A stretch of 64,000 nucleotides of DNA from Symsagittifera roscoffensis. Lineage: Eukaryota; Xenacoelomorpha; Acoela; Convolutidae. Where the stretch lies: the NCBI RefSeq assembly GCF_963678635.1, contig NC_087063.1, positions 49,425,220 to 49,489,219 of the forward strand, read 5' to 3'. Positions 11,652-22,046 of this stretch are shown here, in pieces. A program made the position numbers and the translations under genes. The notes beneath the pieces are model-generated. The model was not told the DNA's origin, made no database searches, and worked only from the letters and a program-made list of their open reading frames with translations. The stretch's first letter is position 1; each line of letters starts with the position of its first letter.

Positions 11652-12440
11652 GAAATTCTGAACCCTATACTGGGGTGCTGTCAGGGTAAACTCAGGGTTG
11701 GGAATCTTGCGTCCAAGTATGACTGCTTAAATCCTTTTGGTTTTCGAGAAATTGCTTTTTTTATGATTTTTTGCAAAGAACTTTTAAATATAAAAAATAC
11801 TAACCGAACTTGAAATTCTCAACCCTATAGTGGGGTGCTATCAGCGTAAACTCAGGGGTTGCAAATGTGGCGTACAAGTATGACTGCTCAAGATTTTGGA
11901 GATATGGCGGTTTTTATGATTTTTCAATTTTTTTTCAAAAAACATGAAATGAACAAAAAATTAATCGTTCTTGAAATTCTCAACCTTATAGTGGGATGCT
12001 GTCAGGATATACTCAGGGGTTGCAAATCTGCAGTTTTAATATGACTGCTCAAATACTTTTTGTTTTCGAGATATGGCGTTTTTGATGATTTTTTCTTTTC
12101 GAAAAAACTTAGATGCAAAAAAAACTAAGCAAACTTGAAATTCTCAAACCTATAGTGTGGTCACGTCAGGTTATACTCAATGGTTGCAAATCTGGCGTCC
12201 AAATTTGACTGCTGAAATCCTTTTGGTTTTCGAGATTTGGCGTTTTTTTTAACTTTTAATTTTTTTTTTTTCGAAAAGCATGGATGTAGAAAAAAGTTTA
12301 ACAGGATTTGAAATTATTAACCCTATAGTAGGGTGATGACAAGGTGCACTCAGGAGTTGGAAATCTGGCGTACAATATGACTGCCGAAATATTTTTGGTT
12401 TTCGAAATATGGTGTTACACATTCGGCGTTGCAAATCTTC
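11652..12440. repeat. Tandem satellite-like array, ~160-173 bp period, about 5 units
   Basis: Unit starts marked by GAAATTCT-AACCCTATA recur at 11652, 11812, 11973, 12137 and 12310, giving periods of 160, 161, 164 and 173. Each unit continues with a GGGTGCTGTCAGG-like block, then ACTCAGGGGTTGCAAATCTGGCG, then GACTGCTCAAAT and TTTCGAGATATGGCG. Units differ from one another by many substitutions, so the array is old. The open frames within it are chance products of the repeat. Confidence 0.85.
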
Positions 12441-12954
12441 CCTTAAATCCTTTTCCGAAATAAGGCGTTTTTTATGAAGTAGAAACACCTGATACATGAG
12501 CCCAGTTCATCTTCACGGTTGCAATAAGTGTTTTGGTACATATTTTAGGGAGCTCTTTTAACGTTCAACGATCTATTTGGAGCACCGTACGTTCGAGTCA
12601 TGCGCTAGTTAATATTATTAAACATATGGATGGAAAATTAGGTGGATGGAAAATTAGGCGTTCCAACGACCCGAGTGAAAACAGAGTTCATGTTTTTTTC
12701 CTTCAGAAGTACAGTTTTCAGATGAAAGAAATTATTCATCCAACTTTCTCATATTGTGTTAGTTTTCGCCAAAGGTAATCCAAACTCCTGTATCGCTAGC
12801 GATGTGAAGCTCGATTCACCCCTCTTACTGTTCCGAGGGCATTGTAAGCTTGAACTTTGTTCACAAACGTAGGTGTTGGGGGTTTCTAGGCTCAAAGGGC
12901 TTCTCAAGTTGTGTCGGCTTTGATGCCGCTTTTTAAAATATGTCTACGAACGAA
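12441..12954. other. Non-coding stretch, no gene seen
   Basis: Short open frames only, with no motif. The left edge grades out of the ~165 bp array. A short direct duplication (GGATGGAAAATTAGG) occurs near 12628-12656. Confidence 0.4.
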
Positions 12955-14280
12955 CTGAAGACACTTTTATAGATCTTGATGATTTTTGTCTGGATTATCT
13001 CACGCTCAAATTTGATTTCTGGTGTTTTGACTTTTGAGTTCAATTCCAATTCGTTCGCTTATAGGTGCGAAACAAATCTCTCTAATTAAGAAAGCGGAAA
13101 TGGCGCGAATAAACTTGATTGATCTACAGGTTTGAACGGTTTTTTTTAGCTTGCGATTAGCAAGTGCTATCGAATCGGAATACACTTGCTACATTAGCTC
13201 AATGAATTCAAATTTTTAGCTTCTCCGACACACATGGCCTGGAGGTAACGGAGGGCAAAGGTTCTCGTTTGAGGAGGACTTTTTTTTCAAAGGGGAAATT
13301 TTGATTTTACACAGGCCAAGCGTAGTGTATTATTACGAAGAATTTGTTTCTAATCTGAGTCACAAATAAAAATACTCATTTGGTGGCACTTTTGGTACAT
13401 TGCAATTAATTAAGAGTAATGAATGTAGTGAAAACTCTTATATATTCTTGGTGATTTTATTGGTCTTATGAAGTCTAATAACTACAGATGTGCATTCAGA
13501 CGTATTGATGCTTTTATGATTGCACTTCGGTATGCATGCGCTTTTTGAGTTCAATTGAAATTCATCTGCTAAAAGTTATTTAAATAGCATTTCAAATACG
13601 AACGTGGAAATGGCGCGAAAAAAAAAACAATTTATACTTTCGAAAGGAGTTGAATTTTTAGATTTTCAGTGGAATAAAAAGTTTACCTATTGATCCAGTT
13701 TTCTGAAGCTTGAAAACAAGAATTATTTGCTGAACTAGAAATCAAAATCATTTATAAATTAAATGAAGAGTTTAATCATGGCACAGCAGTGATGGCTCAG
13801 CGTTATCAGCAAATCAGCTGGCTCGCTTATTCTTTTATACTAGAATTTTTCATTTAGCAAAACGGCCCAATACATTGCATTTCACTTGTTTCGTCGTATT
13901 TTGCATTACACAAGCATCTACTGTAGCGTCTGCTGTATCTGCTAAATTGGTAATTTTTATTAAAAGTAATGAACGTAGTCAAGACTCTTAAATAGGTCTA
14001 GGTAATTTTTTGTTATTTTTTCAGGCAAAAGTCTTAAAATGCTCTAATGACTACTGATGTGCATTCATACATATTAATGCATATGAATGCACTTCGGTAT
14101 GCATGCACTTTTTGAGTTCAATTGAAATTCATCTGCTAAAAGTTATTTAAATAGCACTCTCCAAATACGAGCGTGGAAATGGCGCAAAAAAAACGTGAAC
14201 AATTTATACTTTCGAAAGGAGTTGAATTTTTAGATTTTCAGTGGAATAAAAAATTTACCGATTGATCCAGTTTTTGAAGT
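12955..14280. repeat. Direct repeats of ~568 bp spacing
   Basis: Two well-matched copies (about 13404-13712 and 13958-14280) share TATGCATGCGCTTTTTGAGT at 13531 and 14099, then blocks ending in TTTCGAAAGGAGTTGAATTT and GGAATAAAAA. The offset is 568. A more diverged third copy lies near 12955-13200 (TTTTGAGTTCAATT and GGAAATGGCGCGA). No coding potential. This could be a degenerate tandem array or repeated insertions of one non-autonomous element. Confidence 0.7.
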
Positions 14281-15131
14281 TTGAGTAAAATTATCAAAAC
14301 AAGCACCAATCATAAATTGATCTAGAGATTCAAAGAGCTTAAATCGAAAGTTTAGATTTGCCCAACAAAGCAAGTGTTTTTGTTTCTGTTTACTTGGTTT
14401 CCTTACTCTTTTCCAACTGTCAGTTGGCTATGTTTTTAACTCTTTTCCTTTGTTCATTCCTACTTTTCAGAGAAACTTTCGCCACTGTATCGGCTGTTTT
14501 TTACAGCGTGCAGCTTCGCCTGTCTTAGAACTTTTCATTCAGAAACCTAGCCAATAAAAAGATAGGCCCTTAAATTAATTCTGAAAATTTTTCCTGAAGG
14601 TTGTATTTGGTGGTGATTTTTTCAGACAAATTTGGATTTTTTGACTAGCCATTTTTGACGGAATTTTGTTATATCATTCAAAAGATATTGTTTTCTTGAG
14701 ATTAAATTTTAAAACATAGTTAACCTGTGATCATTTTTCACAACCGGGACCCGATACAAAAATTCCTTCTAATTCCTTTTTCAGCGGTCCCTTTTCCCGC
14801 GATAATTAAAATTAATTGTCCCAATTCCTGAACTTTTCTTTTTCGTCCTAGTTTCATGTGGATATCATTTCCTGGCTTTCTTTCGTTTCGTCGAAGATTT
14901 GTCATGCTAATAAAAGTTTGTTATTAAAACTCAACCGAAGGATTTCACACATTTGTTTGAACAAACACTTGAATTGCGTCAACTAGTTTATTTGCTTGAA
15001 GTTATTTACCTTAAAATAGTGATTGAGCCCAATACGAACATTTTATTAGTGTTAAGTTGGTAAAAACCAAAACAAGTTTAAGCCAAAGTATAAACAGGAC
15101 GAGCAGTAAAAACTATCTCAAAATATATGTT
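14281..15131. other. Non-coding spacer to the right of the ~570 bp repeats
   Basis: No open frame with recognisable content. It lies downstream of the PolB pseudogene and could hold the terminal region of the Polinton, but no matching inverted repeat was identified elsewhere in the window. Confidence 0.35.
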
Positions 15132-18100
15132 TCAGAATTTAATGTTTATTGTTTTCTTTGCGCTGTTTTTTAGACGGTCTTTCTCCTGAATCTTCCGATG
15201 AAATGGGTTGTTTACAGGGGGACGTTCACGGAGTCGGCTACCAAAAGCTTCTTCTTCTTCTCGCAGTTCTGTTTCTGAGTAGTGCCGCTGTAAAAATCCC
15301 CAATCCGGAAGTTGAAATTCGGGCGAACTGTTATCAGTTTCATCGTATGAGTTGGCCCAATCGGTGTCCATGTAAATGTCTTCTAGAAATGCATTATCTT
15401 CGGCGGCTTTATGGCCAAAGGGAACTGTCGAAATCCCGCCGAAAAGGAGAAAACGTTTTGAGTCGAATGGTGATAATGCAAGTTTGTTTTGTTTCACTGT
15501 CATATTGGTGCGACCTTTCGAAACTATTATACTTGTACACTCTCATTGTTTTCTCATTGAATAATGTGCCCCTGAAAATGTAGTGGATCAGTTATCGCTG
15601 TGCACTCCGTTTTATTCCTTTGGCACTCAGTTTTTGAGTGCCCTCTAAACAGAACCAAAATTATCATTCTTTCCTACAAGGCAGGGGATAGTATCATGTC
15701 ATTTCAGCAACTCAATTTATACCAAGCAAATTCATTTTACCAAAAAAGAACAGAAGACTCTAAATTATGATTAAAAACGAGGAAAAGAGAAGAAATATAT
15801 TTTCAGATAAATTAACGTTTAGGCAATACTGTATAATGCTACAATTAACGTTTAGGCAATATTGTATAATGTTCCAAGTTTAGATTAGGTTTCATTTTTT
15901 GATAATGAAAGTGGAACATCAAACGTTTGGTGAGGTCTAGGATGGTCGCACCAACTATCATAGGTTTGTCCCATAATATTTTTGTTACTGAAAAGCTAAT
16001 TGTGGCTAATTGATCGTCAATGATTTGAAAGCTCTTCATTGTGCTCAGAGCTGTTTTTTGAAGAAGCTCTCTCTCATTCCTTACAATCTCCAGCTTCTTT
16101 CTTCCTAATTTAGACTCCATTGTCTTACCGAATGCTGAATTTACAAATAGCTTGTCAAAGTTCTCCTGGAATTTATTTACCGCGGTTTTTCGTAGGCGGG
16201 CGGGTGTTGAGGTCGACAAAGGGTGCCATCCAGTGACTTTGGCGGAACTGAAGAACTTTTCCGAGGTGAGTTATTTTCATTCCCAGCTCGTGGTACAACT
16301 TTAGGGTAAGGTTATGCAAAACATAACCTTCTTTAGGATGCAAAGTCTGCAGAAGCTTTGGCATTTTTGGGAGTGTGGTGATTCCCAATTTTCCCAACAT
16401 GTCGAATTGCTCGTTGCTCATTGCACCGATGTCCACTACTTTACGAGAGGGCGCAAGAGGGTAATCAGCAAAGAAGTCATGAAGCTCCTCGAGTATGGTC
16501 AAATTTACTTCAACTATACAACACCACTCCGAGATTTCGCTGATGAGCAGTATGTCTGCCAGACTTTTTTCAATCATTGAAAAATCGTTCAATGGCAAAG
16601 GGCAGTGTTTCATTATCCCCCCATACAAATTGTTTGCGTCAATATTGAGGATGTAGCTTGATGGTTCTGAGGGTGAAAAATCGTCGAGGTACTTATTGTT
16701 TGCTTTGTAAAATCGGCGCGCTCAACATGCCTCTCGTATCATTCGCTGCACAAGGTCCAGATGCTCACGATCTGTTAAGAGTTTCAGGTCGGGCTTACAA
16801 ACTTTTAGAAATGCGTCCCGGAAAGGTTACTTGCCGTGAAATAACAGGCGCAATCGAGCCCGTAAGTTTGATAGCAAACTTCACGAAAAGCTTGGAAAAC
16901 GGAAGCAAGCAATAGCACAACTGTAGTCAAGTACAAGTCGTGGTAATCACCACTTGAGCCACACTTCAATTCGGTGAAAACTTTTAGGGCTTGATTGTAC
17001 TCGCTTCTTGAAACACTACATCCCCTCCTGTTAGACTCTTTTTCCACATTGCTCGCGGGGAAAGGCGAGTTTCTCGGAATTTTTCGAATGAGTTGAAGTA
17101 TGAGTAGGGGTAATGCCCTTTCTGTTTCAACATACTGACTTTTTCAAGTGAGTGGCCGAGTTTTTCAAAATAGTTCTCCAGCAGAAAAAACTTTTCGTTG
17201 GGCAAATTATCGACAAGTTTTGCCAACGGTGCTAGCATGAACCTATACGAATCGATGAGTCTCAGATTTTCGTAGAGTTTTTTGATTTTTCCGTTTATGT
17301 CCGTGTACGTTTTTATATACACTGAGATTGCCAAGGATAAATATTTTTCTTCAGATGCGGGTATTACGGAAAAAGTGATTTCCGAATCGCTTTTTGCCAG
17401 CGCTTTGATTATGAAGTGTAAATCATAATTTGACAAATTATGAGCTACCGCTGGAATTTAAATTGTTGTTTTTCTATTAACGTCACACACATTGTGTGCC
17501 CAACCCAGGAACTTGTTGGTGTAATGGCAATGATCAAGTACCACTTGATCATTGTCGGAAAAATCGTTCTTGCATATCCAACAAACCGTAGCATCTTTCC
17601 GTTCCTGGTCTGTTATACCGGTGAAAATGTAATATTTCCTTTTTTCTACGTAAATTTGTCTCGCTAACGATACAAGAGAGCTAATTTGCTCTTCCATCAC
17701 ATTCGGTCCTCTTTTAAGCTCAAACATTTACAGGTCTTTTTTCCCAAATTCGATTACTGCTAATGCGTAGCCCGGTTGATGGATTTCAATTGTTTGCGTG
17801 CTAGTTTTTTTGCGGATCAGGTTGCGGTCCGTATACTGGTAAGAGCAATAGCTCCAAATCAAAGTAGATTACTCTGGGTACGTACCAACGAGCTGTTAAG
17901 TTTTTGAACTTGTGGTCATCTTTTCCGGGCTTGGGCATTGTTATGACGACATCTTCGTCTTGGTAGCACAGTTCTTGATATTTTCTCTGAGTTTCGAATA
18001 AAGCGCATGTGTGGAAACATTTCAGATTGAAATCGGCAAATCTCAGATTGAAATCGGTGCATTTTGAGCCGCACGTACTCGACCAGTTTCTGGAGATCAC

Positions 18101-19369
18101 TTATCTACACATAGTGATAATTTGATCCATCTGTCAGCAGCAACAAGTCCACAAACAGGCTAGTAGTGAATCTGCTCGATACTCTTATGGGCAACAATTC
18201 GCCATCGTTGAACCTAAACAGAAAAATAATTTTTATACCTAGGTTTGGAATGAAATATAATGGGTGTTTGAATAGGTGAAGAATATTAATGAGGGAATTT
18301 CAAGATTTTTAAAAGGCAAATAGAATTTGCTTACCGGAAGACGTTGATTTGACAGTTGTTCAGCTTTTCAAATCTGTCCGTATCCATCAGACCTATTGGC
18401 ATTTCGTATTCCCCATTGATTTTCAAAATTCCTTCTTTGTCGAGATCGTAGGCTGAGACTTTGTTTTTCTCCAGCCACCGTCTAGATGTGGGTTAGAGGG
18501 CCGGCTCATTCACGTGATATGCGGCAACAAAGCAGTAGAGTAAGCAACGGTCATCAGCTATAGTGTTGATATTTGTGAGCAGAGTAGAAGCAGCGCTGAG
18601 TGCATTAGGTAGCTCGACGTAGGATCCTGCTCTTATGAGTGAGAAGGCCGCAGAACTGATTTGCAATTTTTGAATTCGGTCAATAATCCATCCGCTACCA
18701 TGAGAAGAGAACGCATTGACTTGGTTGACCATATGTTCAATCAGTTCCAAGAATTGATCCCCAGCTATTCCCTCGAATTACACTCAATCTTTTAGTGTTC
18801 AGAAATAGCATGGTCCTTTCGAAGTTTCCACTGTCCCCATCTTGCACAGCGGGAGTTTTGGTCATTCTCACTTCCACGTGGAATTGCACTTTGTTCGGAC
18901 CCTCTTTGACCCTTTCCAGTATGAGAGCATCTATTTCCTCCTTGTTTTGCATCATGACTTGAAGCAAATCCATTTCTTTTTCACCAACTTTGAGATCGCA
19001 TCGACGCAATTTGCCTCTGAACGCGCTTTCCGTCGGGGCAGGGGAAGACGTCATCTCGATGCCGTCCCAAGCTGGCAATGCGTGTTTCTTCAGCAAATGT
19101 TGTTGATAGCTTTCCGCGGTGAGAAATATTGTACGGCAATAGATACAATGACTATTGGAAGTCATGTCATGTACCAACTCGACGTGCTCTCGGGCTTCCG
19201 ACAAACTCTCGAATGATTCGAGACACTCATCGCAAACAGTTTGAGGAGGAAGGGGAGGAAGGATCTTGTGAACTTTTTGCTCATGTCTTGCCAAGTTCCT
19301 TTTAGAGCTCAGTATTTTTCCGCACAGCTGGCAAGGAACAGTTGTCGCGATAGAAGTAGAGTTCGGCAT
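15132..19369 (-). pseudogene. Polinton protein-primed DNA polymerase B with N-terminal C2H2 fingers, broken
   Basis: Three C2H2 fingers lie at the N-terminus (19369-19090: CQLC, CDEC and CIYC, each with H-x4-H). Next comes a region with GSGWIIDRIQKL and DDRCLLYCFVAAYHV (18.75-18.5 kb) typical of the N-domain of Polinton PolB. The 3'-5' exonuclease starts at YFDLELL (~17.87 kb), followed by an HNH-like zinc site (CWIC...DHCHYTNKF, 17.6-17.5 kb), SNYDLHFI and LRLIDSYRFM (exonuclease, 17.4-17.2 kb) and SGDYHDLYL (~16.95 kb). The polymerase palm has NNLYG (~16.62 kb), DYPLAP and NSAFGKTMES (~16.1 kb). The C-terminal LALSPFD block is at ~15.47 kb, with an unusual acidic extension to 15132. Lesions: an in-frame TAA near 18493, several frameshifts, and loss of the YTDTDS catalytic motif expected between 15845 and 15503. 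Full length would be about 1,350-1,400 residues. Confidence 0.85.
18214..18334 (-). other. Intron within Polinton PolB (121 nt, GT-AG)
   Basis: On the minus strand a GTAAGC donor (18334-18329) and a TTTCTGTTTAG acceptor (ending 18214) flank 121 nt. Joining the two sides makes a split arginine codon and fuses INVF to FNDGELLPIR in frame, matching the usual continuity of Polinton PolB at this place. The acceptor has a good polypyrimidine tract. Confidence 0.7.
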
Positions 19370-20054
19370 TATTTGTCGAAGTTACTGAAGTAATTCAGGA
19401 AAATTTCAAGATTGAAGTAAAACTGGTTATGAAAAAGCAAAAACGAGAAGTGACTAGGACCAAAAACTTTGCGGGTAAAGGCAAGTAGAAGCCATTAAGG
19501 AGAGTTATACTTCGCCGTAAACTTGACAATAAGTACTTTCCTTTCCAAAAACAGCATTTATTACAGATTTAAGCTCTAAATGTCTCATCACTCTGTTCAA
19601 GTGCAAGGCTTTTGTATAGTAAAATTTGATGCATTTTTAGCCTCAAACTTTTGCTGTTAATTTTAACGGGTAGCGATAAATTTTTTTAAGGTTTGGCAAT
19701 TTTTAGGGGACTGGTTTAGATTTTCAATTATCATTTCAGCACTAAATTTAAAAATTTAAAGCTTAGAATGATTCAGATTGAGCCTAAAATTTTTTCTGAC
19801 TAATTTCAACTGTGAAACAATAACTTCCTAATAATTTCAAGCCCTTTTCTTGGTTTGCTTAAATAGCTATAATAAAAAGTAGAACTATAAGATAAAAGTG
19901 CAAAAAATAAAACCCTCAACTATATAATTAAGTTGAAATAAGATTAAGCTTAAAAATAGAAAACTTGCAAATTAGATACCTTGATAGTTGCCGCTGCATG
20001 ATAAGCATACATTGTCATTTGAATGTGTGAAAGATATCGGAATCAAAGTTTCCT
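19370..20054. other. AT-rich spacer between PolB and the inverted-repeat segment
   Basis: No gene seen. On the minus strand this is the immediate 5' flank of PolB and would have held its promoter; no motif could be assigned. Confidence 0.35.
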
Positions 20055-21011
20055 TTATGTGATTCAGTGTCCCGTGAAACATTTCATATCATGTCCTTTG
20101 AATTTTTTAGCATTGCCGTTTGCTTTAAGGGGCAATAGCTAACGGGGCGTTGCTCGTCGCTACGCTCCTCGGGAACGCCTCCCGTTTTGTAAATTCAAGT
20201 GAATTTTTTTTTCAAAATTAAAGGAACACCTCAAACCTAATGTTGTAAAAGAAGGAAAAGTAAATTTTGAAAAATGTCTTTAAAATCCGTTAACAAAAAC
20301 CCAGAAAATTTTATAAGATCTCGAGCACAGTTCTACTGGTCGTGTTCAAAACTTAAAAAACATAGTTTTTTAACTTTTTTCCCTTCATTTTTAGCTTAAA
20401 TTATTCGTTCTCATTTTAAATTCAAGTGAATATGGTATGAAATTTTTAGGAGCTATCTGATACCAAGTAGGAGAAGCCAAGAAAATAAAAAACATTTTTG
20501 GCCCTATCAATGAGAGTAGACGCTTAAAAAATGTGATTTTTTGAGAATTTCTGATTTTTGTGTAAATATTTCAAAAAAAAAATTGGGGAAAAAATGTTTT
20601 GTCTCCCAATTCATTGAAAGTACCTTCAATCAATTTGCCATGAGTTTCGGAGCAGGCTTAAGGGTCATGTTCAATTTTCGAAAAAAAACATAAATTTTCA
20701 TATTTTCACATTTTTTACCAAAAAACTGTCAGTTTTACACCCAAAACATGTATAACAACGTAATATAAAGCAGAATTATGGCTTAAAACACTCTCTTATA
20801 CTTTGCGTAAGACCTAGATAACGCCACCGGGCACAAACTAGAGCGGGTGAGAGAGAGCAGAGAGTGTTTGATAAAAAAGCCAAATAAATATGGTTGGGTT
20901 ACCAACAAGAAAATGTTGGTCCCTTCCATATTTATCCTTCTTTTGAAAAGAAAACAATATCCTGAAAAGGATATTCCGAATGGGGTTCACTAATGAGCAA
21001 GTGTATTTATC

Positions 21012-21028
21012 TCTCTCTCTCTCTCTCA
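21012..21028. repeat. (CT)n microsatellite
   Basis: An uninterrupted CT dinucleotide run, with a related GAGAGAGAG block near 20847-20862 that is its reverse complement. The two could pair across ~150 bp. Confidence 0.85.
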
Positions 21029-21278
21029 TTCTTTCTCAAACAACAATTTTAGCGAAAAATTATTCTCAATTTTTGATTTGTTTCTAGATTTTCAAGTTTT
21101 TCTCGAACATTTTGCTGAAAACTTTACATGGCAAATTTTAATTGATATATTAAGCAAAGTGAAAACTGAGACGAATAAAATACACACGGTAATTTTGAAA
21201 CAGCCTAAAAATCAAATCAAACAAAAAAGAAAATAAAAAATCTTGGAATAATAATTGAAACAAAGGAAGGTTTTTTGT

Positions 21279-21624
21279 TCAAGTTATTAGAACTCTCGAA
21301 ACTGTGTTTTCTCTTTTTTGGCGCATAGCAAGCTGCATTTGGAGGTGTGCCTGAATGAGATCTGGGGTCACTAGATCAATTGTCTCCGCATTCGATGAAA
21401 TCTGCATAATCACGAATTCATCCCTCCTGATTTTCATACAACGGCATTGACTCGCAGTCATACGCGAAGAGAATTTGCCTGGGAGACTGCTCGAGCGAGG
21501 TTGTAGCTTTTATCTCAGTCTTTTCTAATGCCGGATAGCTCTCGTGACTAGTGCAACTCTCGTACATTCGTTTTCGATTCTGTCGAAGTAGATCGATGTG
21601 ATCAAGGAGGTAGTTCGGCAGCAA
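21279..21624 (-). pseudogene. Unassigned protein fragment with an AYDCES motif
   Basis: Two overlapping minus-strand open frames (21624-21418 and 21461-21279) join by a one-base shift. The first contains ILFAYDCESM, which resembles the Asp-x-Glu exonuclease I motif of B-family polymerases, preceded by a basic LLRQNRKRMYE stretch. The second has no recognisable motif. It may be a fragment of another PolB-like gene carried by the inverted-repeat segment, but the similarity is too short to be sure. Confidence 0.3.
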
Positions 21625-21989
21625 GATATGACTTTTTGTAATTCATTCCTTCTTTTCATTCCCGTCGTTTTTTCGGGGAGCCAAGTCATTGAACGGACTT
21701 GCTGTAGACGGAGAGACTCTCTTTCTGTTGATGGATGACTGCAATCGACTCTCTCGTGTATGTTTGGTAGATAATTGTTTTTTCTCGATCAGACACTGAT
21801 ATTTTTTGTAAAGGACTAGTCATGACTTGAAGATGTTTTAAGTTTAGTTAAAATAAAATGACTGAATTACCGAAATGAAATCGAGAGAATGAAAAGTTTG
21901 AAAAGTTTATTAATGAGAATGAGATCAGGAAAGGGGTGGCATGGTTCAATTAGGTCAAAGCTAATAACTTTTTAGGCGAGACTATCAAA

Positions 21990-22046
21990 TTTCATTCATT
22001 CTTTTACGCATGACGCCTGAGGTCATGTTAAGAATGAATGTGAAAA
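21990..22046. repeat. Imperfect hairpin
   Basis: TTTCATTCATTCTT and ACGCATGAC on the left pair with GGTCATGTT and AAGAATGAATGTGAAA on the right around a GCCTGA loop. The stem is about 24 bp with a few mismatches. No flanking U-run or associated gene suggests a function. Confidence 0.6.

Noticed and set aside
11652-12440. CRISPR-like array
   Set aside because: Units are ~165 bp diverged tandem repeats without short identical repeats and unique spacers.
12577-12620. tRNA T-loop-like GTTCGAGTC
   Set aside because: No acceptor stem, anticodon arm or cloverleaf could be built around it.
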